Program-made: the position numbers and the translations under genes
Part shown: positions 31,105 through 42,409 of the stretch, piece by piece
Position numbering within the stretch: the first letter of the stretch is position 1
How the letters are laid out: every line of letters starts with the position of its first letter
Notes under the pieces: generated by a model
Databases searched by the model: none
Told to the model about the DNA's origin: nothing
What the model saw: only the letters and a program-made list of their open reading frames with translations
Assembly (NCBI RefSeq): GCF_040783975.1
Contig: NZ_CP160631.1
Span: forward strand, 868,001-932,000
Origin: Pantoea sp. Ep11b
GTDB lineage: Bacteria > Pseudomonadota > Gammaproteobacteria > Enterobacterales > Enterobacteriaceae
Direction: 5' to 3'
DNA length: 64,000 nt

Positions 31105-31142
31105 AGTGAATTAAAATTCAATCTAACCGTATGAATATTCAT
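31105..31142 (-). promoter_or_regulatory. ARG boxes (ArgR operator) of argI
   Basis: AGTGAATTAAAATTCAAT (31105-31122) is a full ARG box with TGAAT and ATTCA half-sites, nearly the same as the E. coli argI box. A second palindrome ATGAATATTCAT (31131-31142) follows, with its centre 23 bp away. Tandem boxes bind the ArgR hexamer with arginine. The site lies between argI and rraB. Confidence 0.87.
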
Positions 31143-31243
31143 TTTCAAGTGCGGGGGCGAATAAACTTTTCGTTTTGTGTAGTGGCGCGACAGGCAGTGT
31201 GGGAAAATAATTGTTTATTGCCGAACTCAGAGAGGACATCGTC

Positions 31244-31657
31244 ATGGCATATGAAGCATTACTGGAAGAGCAGCAGGAAGAGACACGGCAGATCATCGAA
31301 GAGCTGCTGGAGGATGGCAGCGATCCTGATGCGCTCTATACCATCGAGCATCATCTCTCCTGCAATAACTTTGACTCACTGGAAAAAGCCGCCGTCGACG
31401 CGTTCAAGCTGGGTTATGAAGTGACCGAGCCGGAAGAGCTGGAGCTGGAAGATGGCACCACGGTAATGTGCGTGGACATCATCAGCGAATCCGCGCTGAA
31501 TCCGGAACTGATCGATGCGCAGGTTGAGCAGCTGGTCAACCTGATCGGCAAGTACAACGTCGATTATGACGGCTGGGGCACCTATTTCGAAGATCCCGAT
31601 GCCGAAGATGAAGATGACGCCATTGAAGATGAAGATGATAATGGTGTTCGCCACTAA
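31244..31657 (+). CDS. rraB: RraB, ribonuclease E activity regulator
   Basis: A 137-aa acidic protein that binds RNase E and modulates which transcripts it cleaves. The segment [27 protein letters not shown] is nearly identical to E. coli RraB. The tail is a run of Asp/Glu ending DDNGVRH. ATG 31244 gives the family length. The frame extends 11 codons upstream without similarity. Confidence 0.95.
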   Translation: MAYEALLEEQQEETRQIIEELLEDGSDPDALYTIEHHLSCNNFDSLEKAAVDAFKLGYEVTEPEELELEDGTTVMCVDIISESALNPELIDAQVEQLVNLIGKYNVDYDGWGTYFEDPDAEDEDDAIEDEDDNGVRH

Positions 31658-31711
31658 GTAGCCGGGGCGGAGATTTCTCCGCCTGTCACCTCTGCCACGC
31701 CATTTAACATC

Positions 31712-32473
31712 ATGAACTACGCACCTTTATTAGAACCTATCTATCAGTTTCTGCACTGCCGCACGCCCCAGGCCTGGATTGATGAGGCGCGCAAGCCGGA
31801 AAATCTGACCCTGCTGTTAACTGATCATCTGGTCTGCGAGCTGAAAGCCGCCCAGACCGCGGTCTGGCTGATCCGCAAATATGTGGCTGACAAACCCAGC
31901 GGCGACGCGATTCTGGCGTGGCTGAAGCCCTATGAAGATTTTATCTTTCGCGAAGATGGCGACAGCGACTTTATCAACGCCCACAGAAACCTGACCAAAC
32001 GCATCATCGTGCGTAACGCGCTGCCGTGGGCGGATGATCTGGTTGAGAAGATGGTGCTGCTGATTAAAGAGGAGCTGCATCACTTCTATCAGGTGTGGGA
32101 AATTATGCAGTCGCGCGGGCTGGTCTATCAGAAGATCACCTCCAGCCGCTACGCCAAATCGCTGCTGCGTGAAGTCACCACCCATGAGCCGGAAACGCTG
32201 GTGGATAAACTGATTTGTGGCGCCTATATCGAGGCGCGCTCCTGCGAGCGTTTCGCCAGTCTGGCTCCTTATCTTGATGATGAGCTGGCGAAATTCTATC
32301 TGTCGCTGCTGCGCTCTGAGGCGCGGCACTATCAGGACTATCTGACCCTGGCGGCGCAGATCGCGGCGAAAGATATCACGCCACGGGTGCAGGCGATTGG
32401 CATCACAGAAGGGCGGTTAATCAGCGAGCCGGACAACGAACTGCGCTTTCACAGCGGCGTACCGGCATTCTGA
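31712..32473 (+). CDS. miaE: MiaE, tRNA 2-methylthio-N6-isopentenyladenosine hydroxylase
   Basis: A 253-aa nonheme diiron monooxygenase that hydroxylates ms2i6A37 of tRNAs in the presence of oxygen. It is found in Salmonella and other enterobacteria but not in E. coli K-12. Iron ligands are visible as LIKEELHHFYQVWEI (ExxH) and LLRSEARHYQDY (ExxH). It lies 54 bp after rraB on the same strand, the argI-rraB-miaE order seen in Salmonella. Confidence 0.94.
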   Translation: MNYAPLLEPIYQFLHCRTPQAWIDEARKPENLTLLLTDHLVCELKAAQTAVWLIRKYVADKPSGDAILAWLKPYEDFIFREDGDSDFINAHRNLTKRIIVRNALPWADDLVEKMVLLIKEELHHFYQVWEIMQSRGLVYQKITSSRYAKSLLREVTTHEPETLVDKLICGAYIEARSCERFASLAPYLDDELAKFYLSLLRSEARHYQDYLTLAAQIAAKDITPRVQAIGITEGRLISEPDNELRFHSGVPAF

Positions 32474-32507
32474 CTCTGCGACATCAGCGGGGCGTTCAGC
32501 CCCTGTT

Positions 32508-33020
32508 TCACAACACTTTCAGCATCCGCACTTCGCAGTCGACATGGCCGGTGCAGCCCATCGCGCCGTCGATATGCTCAAAGCCCAGCGACTCATAAAG
32601 TTTAATCGCCCGCGTCAGGCTGGCGGTGGTTTCCAGATAGCAGCGGCGGAAGCCGTGACGGCGTGCATGTTCCATCGCCCGCAGCGCCAGCTCGCGCGCC
32701 AGACCCTGACCGCGCACGGCAGGCAGAAAATACATCTTCTGCAGTTCGCAGATGTCGGGCGCGCTGCAGGCGAGAGGCGCCACGCCACCGCCGCCAACGA
32801 CGTTACCCTGATACTCAATAATCCAGTAGGCGCTCTGTTCGGCACTGTAAAGCTCGAACAGCTGGTCGAGCTGGGGATCGGAGACGGTATAGCCTTTGTC
32901 CGCCGTCAGGCCGAACTCGGCGGACACATCGCGGATCACCTGAGCAATATGCGGATTATCGGCGGCAGTAATCGGCCGCACCTGGAGGTCAGAAAGCGGG
33001 TTGGCGCTGGTCGTCATCAT
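32508..33020 (-). CDS. yjgM: GNAT-family acetyltransferase YjgM
   Basis: A 170-aa GNAT N-acetyltransferase close to E. coli YjgM (167 aa). The acetyl-CoA loop is [33 protein letters not shown], and the C-terminal [24 protein letters not shown] is typical. The substrate is not evident. It converges with miaE and sits between miaE and valS. E. coli yjgN, a neighbour there, is absent here. Confidence 0.9.
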   Translation of the reverse strand: MMTTSANPLSDLQVRPITAADNPHIAQVIRDVSAEFGLTADKGYTVSDPQLDQLFELYSAEQSAYWIIEYQGNVVGGGGVAPLACSAPDICELQKMYFLPAVRGQGLARELALRAMEHARRHGFRRCYLETTASLTRAIKLYESLGFEHIDGAMGCTGHVDCEVRMLKVL

Positions 33021-33045
33021 CTCTTCCGGATTTGTACGAGGTCAA

Positions 33046-33074
33046 TAAAAAAGCCGGGCAAGCCCGGCTTTATG
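33046..33074 (-). terminator. valS terminator
   Basis: On the minus strand AAAGCCGGGC-TT-GCCCGGCTTTTTT forms a strong stem with a T run, about 25 bp after the valS stop. Confidence 0.9.
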
Positions 33075-33096
33075 AATAAGCTGTCAGCTAAGACGC

Positions 33097-35952
33097 TTAC
33101 AATGCCGCAATGACCGCCTGCTGTTCAATCAGTTTTGCTTTTGACTGCTGCAGTTCGGCTACGCGCTCGCGCTCTTTCGCGACCACCGCTTCCGGGGCGC
33201 GCGAAACAAAGCCTTCGTTCGCCAGCTTGGTCTCGATCTTCTCAATCTCCACCTCCAGCTTGACCAGCTCTTTCGCCAGACGCTCCAGCTCGGCGGTTTT
33301 ATCCACCAGATCCGCCATCGGGATCAGCAGTTCTGCGCCTTCGACCAGCTTGGTCACCGACACCGGGCCTTTCTCGCCCGCAGGCAGAATGGTCAGGCTT
33401 TCCAGACGCGCCAGGCGCGACAGGAAGTTGCGGTTCGCTTCGACGCGACGCAGCGCGGCAGGGGAGCAGTCACGCAGCAGCACATCCAGCGGTTTGCTCA
33501 GCGCGATGTTCATTTCAGCACGGATATTACGCACCGCCACGATCGCCTGCTTCATCCACTCGATATCCGCTTTCGCTTCGGCATCCTCTTTCGCCGCATC
33601 GTACTGCGGGAACGGCTGCAGCATGATGGTGTCGTCGCTGATGTTTTTCAGCACTTTCACACGCTGCCAGATGGTTTCGGTGATAAACGGAATGATCGGG
33701 TGCGCCAGGCGCAGCAGCGCTTCCAGCACATGCACCAGCGTATGACGGGTGCCGCGCAGTTCCGCTTCGCTGCCGCTGTTCATCACCGGCTTGGTCAGCT
33801 CCAGATACCAGTCACAGAACTGGTTCCAGGTGAAGTCATACAGGATGTTGGCGGCGATATCGAAGCGATAGCTGTCCAGCGCTTCGCGGTACGCTTTAAC
33901 CGTGTTGTTGAACTCGGTCAGGATCCAGCGATCGGCCAGCGACAGCGTCATCTCACCGCCATTCTGTCCGCAATCCTGATCTTCGGTGTTCATCAGCACA
34001 AAGCGGCTGGCGTTCCACAGCTTGTTACAGAAGTTGCGATACCCTTCCAGGCGCTTCATGTCCCAGTTGATGTCGCGGCCGGTAGAGGCCAGCGCCGCCA
34101 GGGTGAAACGCAGCGCATCGGTGCCTGATGGCTCGATGCCGTCCGGGAACTGCTTCTCGGTACGTTTGCGGATCTTCTCAGCCAGCTGCGGCTGCATCAT
34201 GTTGCCGGTGCGTTTTTCCAGCAGCGCCTCCAGCGAGATGCCGTCAACCATATCCAGCGGGTCAATCACATTGCCCTTGGATTTCGACATCTTCTGACCC
34301 TCTTCATCACGGATCAGACCGGTCATGTAGACGGTTTTGAAAGGCACCTGCGGTTTGCCGTTTTCATCTTTGATGAAGTGCATGGTCAGCATGATCATGC
34401 GGGCAATCCAGAAGAAGATGATGTCGAAGCCGCTGACCAGCACGCTGGTCGGGTGGAAGGTGCGCAGCGCTTCGGTGTTTTCCGGCCAGCCCAGGGTGGA
34501 GAAGGTCCACAGGCCTGAGGAGAACCAGGTATCCAGCACGTCATCATCCTGACGCAGCGCCACATCGGCGGCCAGGTTGTTCTCTGCACGGACTTCCTCT
34601 TCGGTGCGGCCAACATAGACGTTGCCGTTCTCGTCATACCACGCCGGGATGCGATGACCCCACCAGAGCTGACGGGAGATACACCAGTCCTGAATATCGC
34701 GCATCCAGGAGAAGTACATGTTTTCATACTGCTTCGGCACGAACTGGATGTCGCCGTTCTCAACCGCTTCAACCGCGACTTTCGCCAGCGGGGCAGTGCG
34801 CACATACCACTGGTCGGTCAGCATCGGTTCGATGACCACGCCGCCACGATCGCCGTAAGGCACGGTCAGGTCGTGAGGCTTGATCTCATCCAGCAGGCCC
34901 AGCGCATCGACGGCGGCGACAATCGCTTTCCGCGCGGCGAAGCGTTCCATTTTCTGGAAGGCGGCCGGGATCTCGTCAGAGCAGGCGTCGCTTGCTTCAC
35001 CGTTGGTGTCATAGACCTGCGCGCGTTCGCGGATATCACCGTCGAACGTCAGGATGTTGATCATCGGTAAGCGATGACGACGGCCTACTTCGTAGTCGTT
35101 GAAGTCATGCGCCGGGGTGATCTTGACGCAGCCGGTGCCTTTTTCCATGTCGGCGTGTTCGTCACCGACGATCGGGATCAGACGGCCCACCAGCGGCAGC
35201 ATCACAAATTTACCAATCAGATCTTTGTAGCGCGGATCTTCCGGGTTAACGGCCACGCCGGTATCGCCCAGCAGGGTTTCCGGGCGAGTCGTGGCGACGA
35301 CCAGATAATCTTTGCCATCGGCCGTTTTTGCGCCGTCAGCCAGCGGGTAGCGGATGTGCCACATTGAGCCTTTGCTCTCGCGGTTTTCCACTTCCAGATC
35401 GGAGATCGCCGTGCGCAGTTTCGGATCCCAGTTCACCAGGCGTTTGCCACGGTAGATCAGGTTCTCTTTATAGAGGCGAACAAACACCTCTTTAACCGCA
35501 TTGGAGAGCCCTTCGTCCATTGTGAAGCGTTCGCGCTCCCAGTCGACGGAGTTACCCAGACGGCGCATCTGACGGGTGATGGTGCCGCCAGACTCGGCTT
35601 TCCACTGCCAGATTTTGTCGATGAAGGCGTCGCGGCCATAATCCTGGCGCGTTTTACCCTCTTCAGCCGCAATTTTGCGCTCAACCACCATCTGCGTGGC
35701 GATGCCCGCGTGGTCGGTACCCGCCTGCCACAGGGTGTTTTTCCCCTGCATGCGCTGGTAACGGATCATGGTGTCCATGATGGTTTGCTGGAAGGCGTGA
35801 CCCATGTGCAAGCTACCGGTGACGTTCGGCGGCGGGATCATGATGCAAAAGCTTTCCTGGCTGGTATCGCCATTCGGTTTGAAGTAGCCCTGCTTTTCCC
35901 AATGCTCGTAAAGCGGCTGCTCGATATCTTGCGGGTTATATGTCTTTTCCAT
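33097..35952 (-). CDS. valS: ValS, valyl-tRNA synthetase
   Basis: A 951-aa class I aminoacyl-tRNA synthetase, the same size as in E. coli. The HIGH motif is in [14 protein letters not shown] and the KMSKS motif in [15 protein letters not shown]. The CP1 editing domain lies between them, and a C-terminal coiled-coil (about 885-951) is rich in Glu/Lys. Its start overlaps the end of holC by 17 bp, so the two are co-transcribed. Confidence 0.99.
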   Translation of the reverse strand: MEKTYNPQDIEQPLYEHWEKQGYFKPNGDTSQESFCIMIPPPNVTGSLHMGHAFQQTIMDTMIRYQRMQGKNTLWQAGTDHAGIATQMVVERKIAAEEGKTRQDYGRDAFIDKIWQWKAESGGTITRQMRRLGNSVDWERERFTMDEGLSNAVKEVFVRLYKENLIYRGKRLVNWDPKLRTAISDLEVENRESKGSMWHIRYPLADGAKTADGKDYLVVATTRPETLLGDTGVAVNPEDPRYKDLIGKFVMLPLVGRLIPIVGDEHADMEKGTGCVKITPAHDFNDYEVGRRHRLPMINILTFDGDIRERAQVYDTNGEASDACSDEIPAAFQKMERFAARKAIVAAVDALGLLDEIKPHDLTVPYGDRGGVVIEPMLTDQWYVRTAPLAKVAVEAVENGDIQFVPKQYENMYFSWMRDIQDWCISRQLWWGHRIPAWYDENGNVYVGRTEEEVRAENNLAADVALRQDDDVLDTWFSSGLWTFSTLGWPENTEALRTFHPTSVLVSGFDIIFFWIARMIMLTMHFIKDENGKPQVPFKTVYMTGLIRDEEGQKMSKSKGNVIDPLDMVDGISLEALLEKRTGNMMQPQLAEKIRKRTEKQFPDGIEPSGTDALRFTLAALASTGRDINWDMKRLEGYRNFCNKLWNASRFVLMNTEDQDCGQNGGEMTLSLADRWILTEFNNTVKAYREALDSYRFDIAANILYDFTWNQFCDWYLELTKPVMNSGSEAELRGTRHTLVHVLEALLRLAHPIIPFITETIWQRVKVLKNISDDTIMLQPFPQYDAAKEDAEAKADIEWMKQAIVAVRNIRAEMNIALSKPLDVLLRDCSPAALRRVEANRNFLSRLARLESLTILPAGEKGPVSVTKLVEGAELLIPMADLVDKTAELERLAKELVKLEVEIEKIETKLANEGFVSRAPEAVVAKERERVAELQQSKAKLIEQQAVIAAL

Positions 35953-36415
35953 TTCTGCTATGTCTTTGCGGCTGTGGTGGCGCTGCCGTATTCAATTGGA
36001 ATCCAACGCTGCGATACGCTTTGTAGCGGTCGCGCGCCAGTTGTTTGAGAGCGTCCTCGTGAGGAACGAAGTCTATCACTTCATGGAAAGCAGTAGCAAA
36101 ATCTGCGAAGTGGGGCAGCAGGCTAATCAGCAGGTCGCGCGGGGAACTGCCACGACGCTGAGGCCAGGCCAGTTCGACGGGCGCGCCATAGCGCGGGCCT
36201 TCACCCGCCAGGTTGTGTGGCACGAAGGCGTTCGCCGGTCGTTGCCACAGCGCTTCATCCAGACGAATGGCCTGCTGCTCATCTTCGCAGGCGATCAACA
36301 CCCGCTTTCCGGCCCGCCAGCGTGTTTCCGCCAGATCGCACACCAGGGCTTCAACGGCGCTCAGGCCATCACTGGGGGCATCGGTTTCCAGCACGTAGAA
36401 GGTTGCGTTTTTCAT
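35936..36415 (-). CDS. holC: HolC, DNA polymerase III chi subunit
   Basis: Chi is the clamp-loader-associated subunit that contacts SSB. The protein is 159 aa against 147 in E. coli. The core ([10 protein letters not shown]...[13 protein letters not shown] [25 protein letters not shown]) is well conserved. The extra residues are at the C-terminus ([14 protein letters not shown]), where the gene runs into valS. It is upstream of valS as in E. coli. Confidence 0.96.
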   Translation of the reverse strand: MKNATFYVLETDAPSDGLSAVEALVCDLAETRWRAGKRVLIACEDEQQAIRLDEALWQRPANAFVPHNLAGEGPRYGAPVELAWPQRRGSSPRDLLISLLPHFADFATAFHEVIDFVPHEDALKQLARDRYKAYRSVGFQLNTAAPPQPQRHSRNGKDI

Positions 36416-36435
36416 CGGTTAGCTCATCAGAAGAT

Positions 36436-36461
36436 CAGGGGCGGAATCAGATCCGCCCCTG
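36436..36461 (-). terminator. Hairpin after pepA
   Basis: A perfect 10-bp inverted repeat (CAGGGGCGGA / TCCGCCCCTG) with a 6-nt loop lies between pepA and holC. It lacks a strong T tract, so it may only attenuate read-through. Confidence 0.55.
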
Positions 36462-36480
36462 CGGTCAGGAAAGAGGGCGC

Positions 36481-38007
<1,527 letters not shown>

Positions 38008-38260
38008 TTAAAGACAACGGCCGCTGCTGCCGCTAGAATGTAGCGCGCTCATGACCCATTTATTCATTGTCGCAGCATGACATTCTGCCGCTGGAGGTCA
38101 TAATGAATCAGGGTGACAAGATGTTGTTTTTTCACCACCCGAACGCGTTTTTCATACAATTTTAGCTACGACGACGGCCATTGATGAAGAAAAATGGCTG
38201 ATAAGCGTTGAAACTAGCGATTTTCCTGCAAAAAGACAAGTTTTCACAGGCGTACTAAGC

Positions 38261-39361
38261 GTGATCATCATTAGATATCTGGTTCGGGAAACGCTCAAAA
38301 GCCAGCTGGCTATCCTGTTTATCCTGCTGCTCATCTTCTTTTGTCAGAAGTTAGTCAGGATCCTGGGTGCCGCGGTGGATGGCGAAGTGCCGACAAACCT
38401 CGTTCTGACCTTGTTGGGACTGGGTGTGCCTCAAATGGCACAACTTATTCTGCCCTTAAGTCTGTTTCTGGCGATCCTGATGACGCTGGGGCGACTTTAC
38501 ACGGAAAGTGAAATTACCGTGATGCACGCCTGCGGCCTGAGTAAGGCCGTGCTGGTGAAAGCCGCGATGGTGCTGATGCTGTTTACCTCGCTGGTGGCGG
38601 CCGTCAACGTTATCTGGCTGGGCCCCTGGTCATCCCGCTATCAGAGCGAAGTGACACAGAACGCCAAGGCGAACCCGGGCGCGGCGGCGATGGTAGCCGG
38701 GCAGTTTCAGGCCTCCAGCGACGGCAGCGCCGTGCTGTTTGTTGAGGATGTGAAGGGTAACCAGTTTGGTAACGTCTTCCTGGCGCAGCTGCGGCCAAAA
38801 GGCAACGCGCGACCTTCTGTGGTGCTGGCCGACAGCGGTCACATGGAGCAGCATAAAGATGGCTCGCAGGTCGTGACGCTGGATAAAGGCACTCGCTTTG
38901 AGGGCACTGCGCTGCTGCGCGATTTCCGCATCACTGACTTTACCGATTATCAGGCAGTGATTGGGTATAAAGCGGCCACGCTCGATCCCAACGATTCCGA
39001 ACAGGCGAGTATGGCTGACCTGCTCGCGAATAAAACACCTGATTTTAAGGCCGAGCTGCACTGGCGTCTGACGCTGGTCTTCGCGGTACTGGTGATGGCG
39101 CTGATGGTGGTGCCGCTCAGCGTGGTGAATCCGCGTCAGGGCCGTGTACTGTCGATGCTGCCTGCCATGCTGCTCTATCTGATCTTCTTCCTGCTGCAAA
39201 GCTCGCTGAAGTCGAGCGGCGCGAAAGGGCGGCTGGATCCGGCGCTCTGGATGTGGGTGGTGAATATCAGCTATCTGGTGCTGGCGATACTTCTTAACCT
39301 GTGGGATACGGTGCCGATGCGTCGGATTCGCGCCCGCTTCACACGCGGAGGGTCGGTCTGA
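38261..39361 (+). CDS. lptF: LptF, LPS export ABC transporter permease
   Basis: A 366-aa permease of the LptB2FG complex that extracts LPS from the inner membrane. The GTG start gives MIIIRYLVRETLKSQLAILFILLLIFFCQKLVRILGAAVDG, almost the same as E. coli LptF. There are six membrane helices with a large periplasmic beta-jellyroll between helices 3 and 4. The stop overlaps the lptG start by one base (TGATG). Confidence 0.98.
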   Translation: MIIIRYLVRETLKSQLAILFILLLIFFCQKLVRILGAAVDGEVPTNLVLTLLGLGVPQMAQLILPLSLFLAILMTLGRLYTESEITVMHACGLSKAVLVKAAMVLMLFTSLVAAVNVIWLGPWSSRYQSEVTQNAKANPGAAAMVAGQFQASSDGSAVLFVEDVKGNQFGNVFLAQLRPKGNARPSVVLADSGHMEQHKDGSQVVTLDKGTRFEGTALLRDFRITDFTDYQAVIGYKAATLDPNDSEQASMADLLANKTPDFKAELHWRLTLVFAVLVMALMVVPLSVVNPRQGRVLSMLPAMLLYLIFFLLQSSLKSSGAKGRLDPALWMWVVNISYLVLAILLNLWDTVPMRRIRARFTRGGSV

Positions 39362-40437
39362 TGTTTCGCGTTCTTGACCGCTATATCGGTAAAACCATCT
39401 TTAATACCATCATGCTGACGCTGTTCATGCTGGTGTCGCTCTCCGGCATCATCAAGTTCGTCGATCAGCTGCGCAAGACCGGCCAGGGCAGCTACAGCGC
39501 CCTGAGCGCCGGTTATTACACCCTGCTCAGCGTGCCCAAAGATATTGAGATTTTCTTCCCGATGGCAGCCCTGCTGGGTGCGCTGCTGGGACTGGGCGCG
39601 CTGGCGCAGCGCAGCGAGCTGGTGGTGATGCAGGCGGCGGGCTTTACCCGCATGCAGGTTGCGCTCTCCGTCATGAAGACGGCGATCCCACTGGTGCTGC
39701 TGACGATGGCGATTGGTGAGTTTGTGGCACCGTCGGGCGAACAGATGGCGCGTAACTACCGGGCTCAGCAACTTTACGGCGGCGCACTGGTTTCGACGCA
39801 GAACGGTCTGTGGGCCAAAGATGGCAACAACTTCATCTACATTGAGCGCATCAAAGGCGACAATCAGATTGATGGCGTCAGCATCTATAACTTCAACGAT
39901 CAGCGTCGTCTGCAGAGCGTGCGCTATGCGGCGACGGCGACCTGGGATGCGGATAAAAAGCGCTGGCTGCTGTCGCAGGTGGATGAGTCAAACCTGACCG
40001 ATCCTAAGCAGATCACCGGTTCCCAGAGCCTGAGCGGCGAATGGAAAACCAACCTGACGCCAGACAAGCTGGGTGTGGTGGCACTGGATCCGGATGCGTT
40101 GTCGATTCGCGGTCTGCACAGCTACAGCAAATATCTCAAGCAGAGTGGTCAGGAAGCGGGACGTTATCAGCTGAATATGTGGAGCAAGATCTTCCAGCCA
40201 CTGTCGGTGGCGGTGATGATGCTGATGGCGCTGTCGTTTATCTTTGGTCCGCTGCGTAGCGTGTCGATGGGTGTGCGGGTGGTGACGGGGATTAGCTTCG
40301 GTTTCCTGTTCTACGTGCTGGATCAGATTTTCGGTCCGCTGAGCCTGGTTTATGGGCTGCCGCCGGTTCTGGGGGCGATACTGCCAAGCTTCGCGTTCTT
40401 TGCGATCAGCATGTTTATGCTGATTAAGCGGCGCTAA
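39361..40437 (+). CDS. lptG: LptG, LPS export ABC transporter permease
   Basis: A 358-aa partner of LptF (360 in E. coli). MFRVLDRYIGKTIFNTIMLTLFMLVSLSGIIKFVDQLR is the typical start. A periplasmic jellyroll lies in the middle and helices 4-6 at the end (FGPLRSVSMGVRVVTGISFGFLFYVLDQIFGPLS). It is translationally coupled with lptF and followed by a strong terminator, after which the accessory region begins. Confidence 0.98.
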   Translation: MFRVLDRYIGKTIFNTIMLTLFMLVSLSGIIKFVDQLRKTGQGSYSALSAGYYTLLSVPKDIEIFFPMAALLGALLGLGALAQRSELVVMQAAGFTRMQVALSVMKTAIPLVLLTMAIGEFVAPSGEQMARNYRAQQLYGGALVSTQNGLWAKDGNNFIYIERIKGDNQIDGVSIYNFNDQRRLQSVRYAATATWDADKKRWLLSQVDESNLTDPKQITGSQSLSGEWKTNLTPDKLGVVALDPDALSIRGLHSYSKYLKQSGQEAGRYQLNMWSKIFQPLSVAVMMLMALSFIFGPLRSVSMGVRVVTGISFGFLFYVLDQIFGPLSLVYGLPPVLGAILPSFAFFAISMFMLIKRR

Positions 40438-40448
40438 GCGTCAGTGTG

Positions 40449-40477
40449 AAAAGGCCGCCTCTCAGGGCGGCCTTTTT
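40449..40477 (+). terminator. lptFG terminator
   Basis: AAAAGGCCGCC-TCTCA-GGGCGGCCTTTTT forms a GC-rich stem with T tract 12 bp after the lptG stop. It also reads well in the other direction. Confidence 0.92.
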
Positions 40478-40532
40478 CATGGCAGGCAGCGAGCGCCCGT
40501 TTCTTCGTCCGGCCGTCTGATGCCGCCCGCCA

Positions 40533-41642
40533 TTACCTCATCCAGTCGTTAATCAACACCCCATACAACGCTTCCGCTTCTGCTAACCGGCTCAGCAGGC
40601 AGTATTCATCCGTCTGATGCGCCATTGATGGCTCACCGGGTCCGAGGATAATGCAGGGCGGCGAACCCAGTGCAGGCAGCAACAGTGACGCATCTGTAAA
40701 GTAGGGCACAATTCGCGGCGTCAGCGGGGCATCGTGTAACGCCTGACAATGCTGATAAACAGAATGAATCCAGGCGTGACTCTCTTCGCTCAGCACCGCC
40801 GGCAGATCCACCAGCGTCGTCACCGCTACGCTGCCTCCCAGCAGGGTGATCAGTTGCTGACGAATGGTGGCGTGCTGCAGGTTGGGTGCGCTACGGATAT
40901 CCACATCAAACTGCGTGCGATCGGGCACAGAGTTAATGTTCAGACCGCCTGTAATGCGTCCGACGTTAATGGTCGGCTGTTTCATCAGCGGATGCGGTGC
41001 GCCAGGTGAGAAGTGCTGAATCTTGCCCAGCGCCTCCGCCGCCAGATAAATGGCATTAATGCCCAGCTCCGGCATGGCGCCATGGGCTGTTTTCCCGCGC
41101 GTTTCACAGCGTAACCATAACGCCCCTTTATGCCCGATAACCGGATAGTTGGCAGTGGGCTCGCCGACAATCAATGCGCCCACAGCGGGCAGGTCAGCGG
41201 TATCAATCAGCGCCCGCGCGCCGTCACAGCCCGTCTCCTCTCCGCCGGTGATTAACATCACGACGCCGGAACCCTGCCGAATCGCCTGCTGATTCGTCAC
41301 GCAGGCAACCGCAAACGCCGCCACAGCGGCCTTCATGTCACTCGAACCGCGCCCGTAGAGGCGATCACCCACGATTTCACCGAAAGGATGGTACTGCCAG
41401 TCAGCATTGCCGAGCGGAACGGTATCCAGATGGCCGGTAAACGCCAGCTGCGGTCCGGACTGGCTGCCAGCCAGGCTGGCAATCAGGTTAAGGCGATTTT
41501 TACCGAAGGAGGACAAGGTGACATCAAAGCCCTGTTCCATCAGCCAGTTCGCCAGAAAGTGCATGCAGGCGGCTTCATTGCCCGGTGGATTAATCGTGTC
41601 AAAACTCAGCAGCTGTTGCGCCAGCATCTGGCTCTGGCTCAT
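40533..41642 (-). CDS. M20-family metallopeptidase / amidohydrolase (ArgE/DapE-like)
   Basis: A 369-aa dizinc hydrolase of the ArgE/DapE/ACY1 family. Metal ligands are visible in LAFTGHLDTVPLG, RLYGRGSSDMKAAVAAF and ITGGEETGCDGA, with a dimerisation domain around RCETRGKTAHGAMPELGINAI. Such enzymes remove acyl, succinyl or formyl groups from amino acids. The substrate is unknown. The start is set at ATG 41642, which overlaps the stop of the preceding gene as ATGA. It is the last gene of the transporter operon, so it probably acts on the imported compound or a breakdown product. Confidence 0.85.
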   Translation of the reverse strand: MSQSQMLAQQLLSFDTINPPGNEAACMHFLANWLMEQGFDVTLSSFGKNRLNLIASLAGSQSGPQLAFTGHLDTVPLGNADWQYHPFGEIVGDRLYGRGSSDMKAAVAAFAVACVTNQQAIRQGSGVVMLITGGEETGCDGARALIDTADLPAVGALIVGEPTANYPVIGHKGALWLRCETRGKTAHGAMPELGINAIYLAAEALGKIQHFSPGAPHPLMKQPTINVGRITGGLNINSVPDRTQFDVDIRSAPNLQHATIRQQLITLLGGSVAVTTLVDLPAVLSEESHAWIHSVYQHCQALHDAPLTPRIVPYFTDASLLLPALGSPPCIILGPGEPSMAHQTDEYCLLSRLAEAEALYGVLINDWMR

Positions 41643-42397
41643 GCACCGCGCTCCGTTAACCAGTGCAGACAGTTGATCCAGAGCTGGCGATAACCCTGCC
41701 ACCGGGCAAATTCCTGCGGCAGCCAGTGCGCAGACATATCGCTGGTCCAGACCAGTGAGCGACCCTGCTGATACTCACGCACCGCCAGCAGCGGATGTGA
41801 CGTACCCTCAATGGTCGCCAGCAGTTTACCTTCAGGGTGCATTTCCACTTCGTTATAGCCCAGCAGCCACGGCCACTCGTCTGGCATGTCGGTGAACAGC
41901 GCGTGGGATTCCGTTACGCTGGGGTAAACGCCTTCGGGCGTTTCGATACGATCATCCCATGCCAGGCAGCGCACCGGCAGGACTTTCTCAACGGCCGTGT
42001 TGCGATAGCGTGCGCCGCCATTAATACCCTGAAAACTAAAGTAGCCGCCTACCATCATCAGCGCGCCGCCTGCGGCCACGTAGTCGTGAATAAGCGTCAG
42101 GCGGTTCGCCGTGCGCTCGCTCTTCAGCCAGGTATCCGGGTGCAGCAGCAATGTATTCGCACCGATGTCCGACAGAATGATGGCATCCCATTCACTGAGC
42201 CCGGCAGGCGTCAGGGGGAATTCGGTGGCGGCAGCGTGGGCGGGCATGTAGGTGATGGCATAATCACTGTCGGCCAGCGCCGCCATAAAGTCGGTTGCGC
42301 CATTATGCCAGGTCGCGGTGGCAAACTGATCGAAGCCTTTGACGTGAACAGACGTGCTGGTCCAGGACTCGCCAACCAGTAAAATTTTCTTCTGCAT
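41639..42397 (-). CDS. GATase1-like protein (glutamine amidotransferase-like fold)
   Basis: A 252-aa protein of the putative glutamine amidotransferase family (PF07090-like), recognisable from KKILLVGESWTSTSVHVKGFDQF, DAIILSDIGANTLLLHPDTW, LIHDYVAAGGALMMVGGYFSFQGINGGARYRNTAVEKVLPV and the C-terminal VWTSDMSAHWLPQEFARWQGY. I do not see a classical Cys-His-Glu triad, so a hydrolase/ligand-binding role is only a guess. It is 12 bp after the phosphotriesterase-like gene and overlaps the M20 gene by 4 bp, so it belongs to the same operon. Confidence 0.75.
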   Translation of the reverse strand: MQKKILLVGESWTSTSVHVKGFDQFATATWHNGATDFMAALADSDYAITYMPAHAAATEFPLTPAGLSEWDAIILSDIGANTLLLHPDTWLKSERTANRLTLIHDYVAAGGALMMVGGYFSFQGINGGARYRNTAVEKVLPVRCLAWDDRIETPEGVYPSVTESHALFTDMPDEWPWLLGYNEVEMHPEGKLLATIEGTSHPLLAVREYQQGRSLVWTSDMSAHWLPQEFARWQGYRQLWINCLHWLTERGA

Positions 42398-42409
42398 TAC
42401 GGTTCTCCC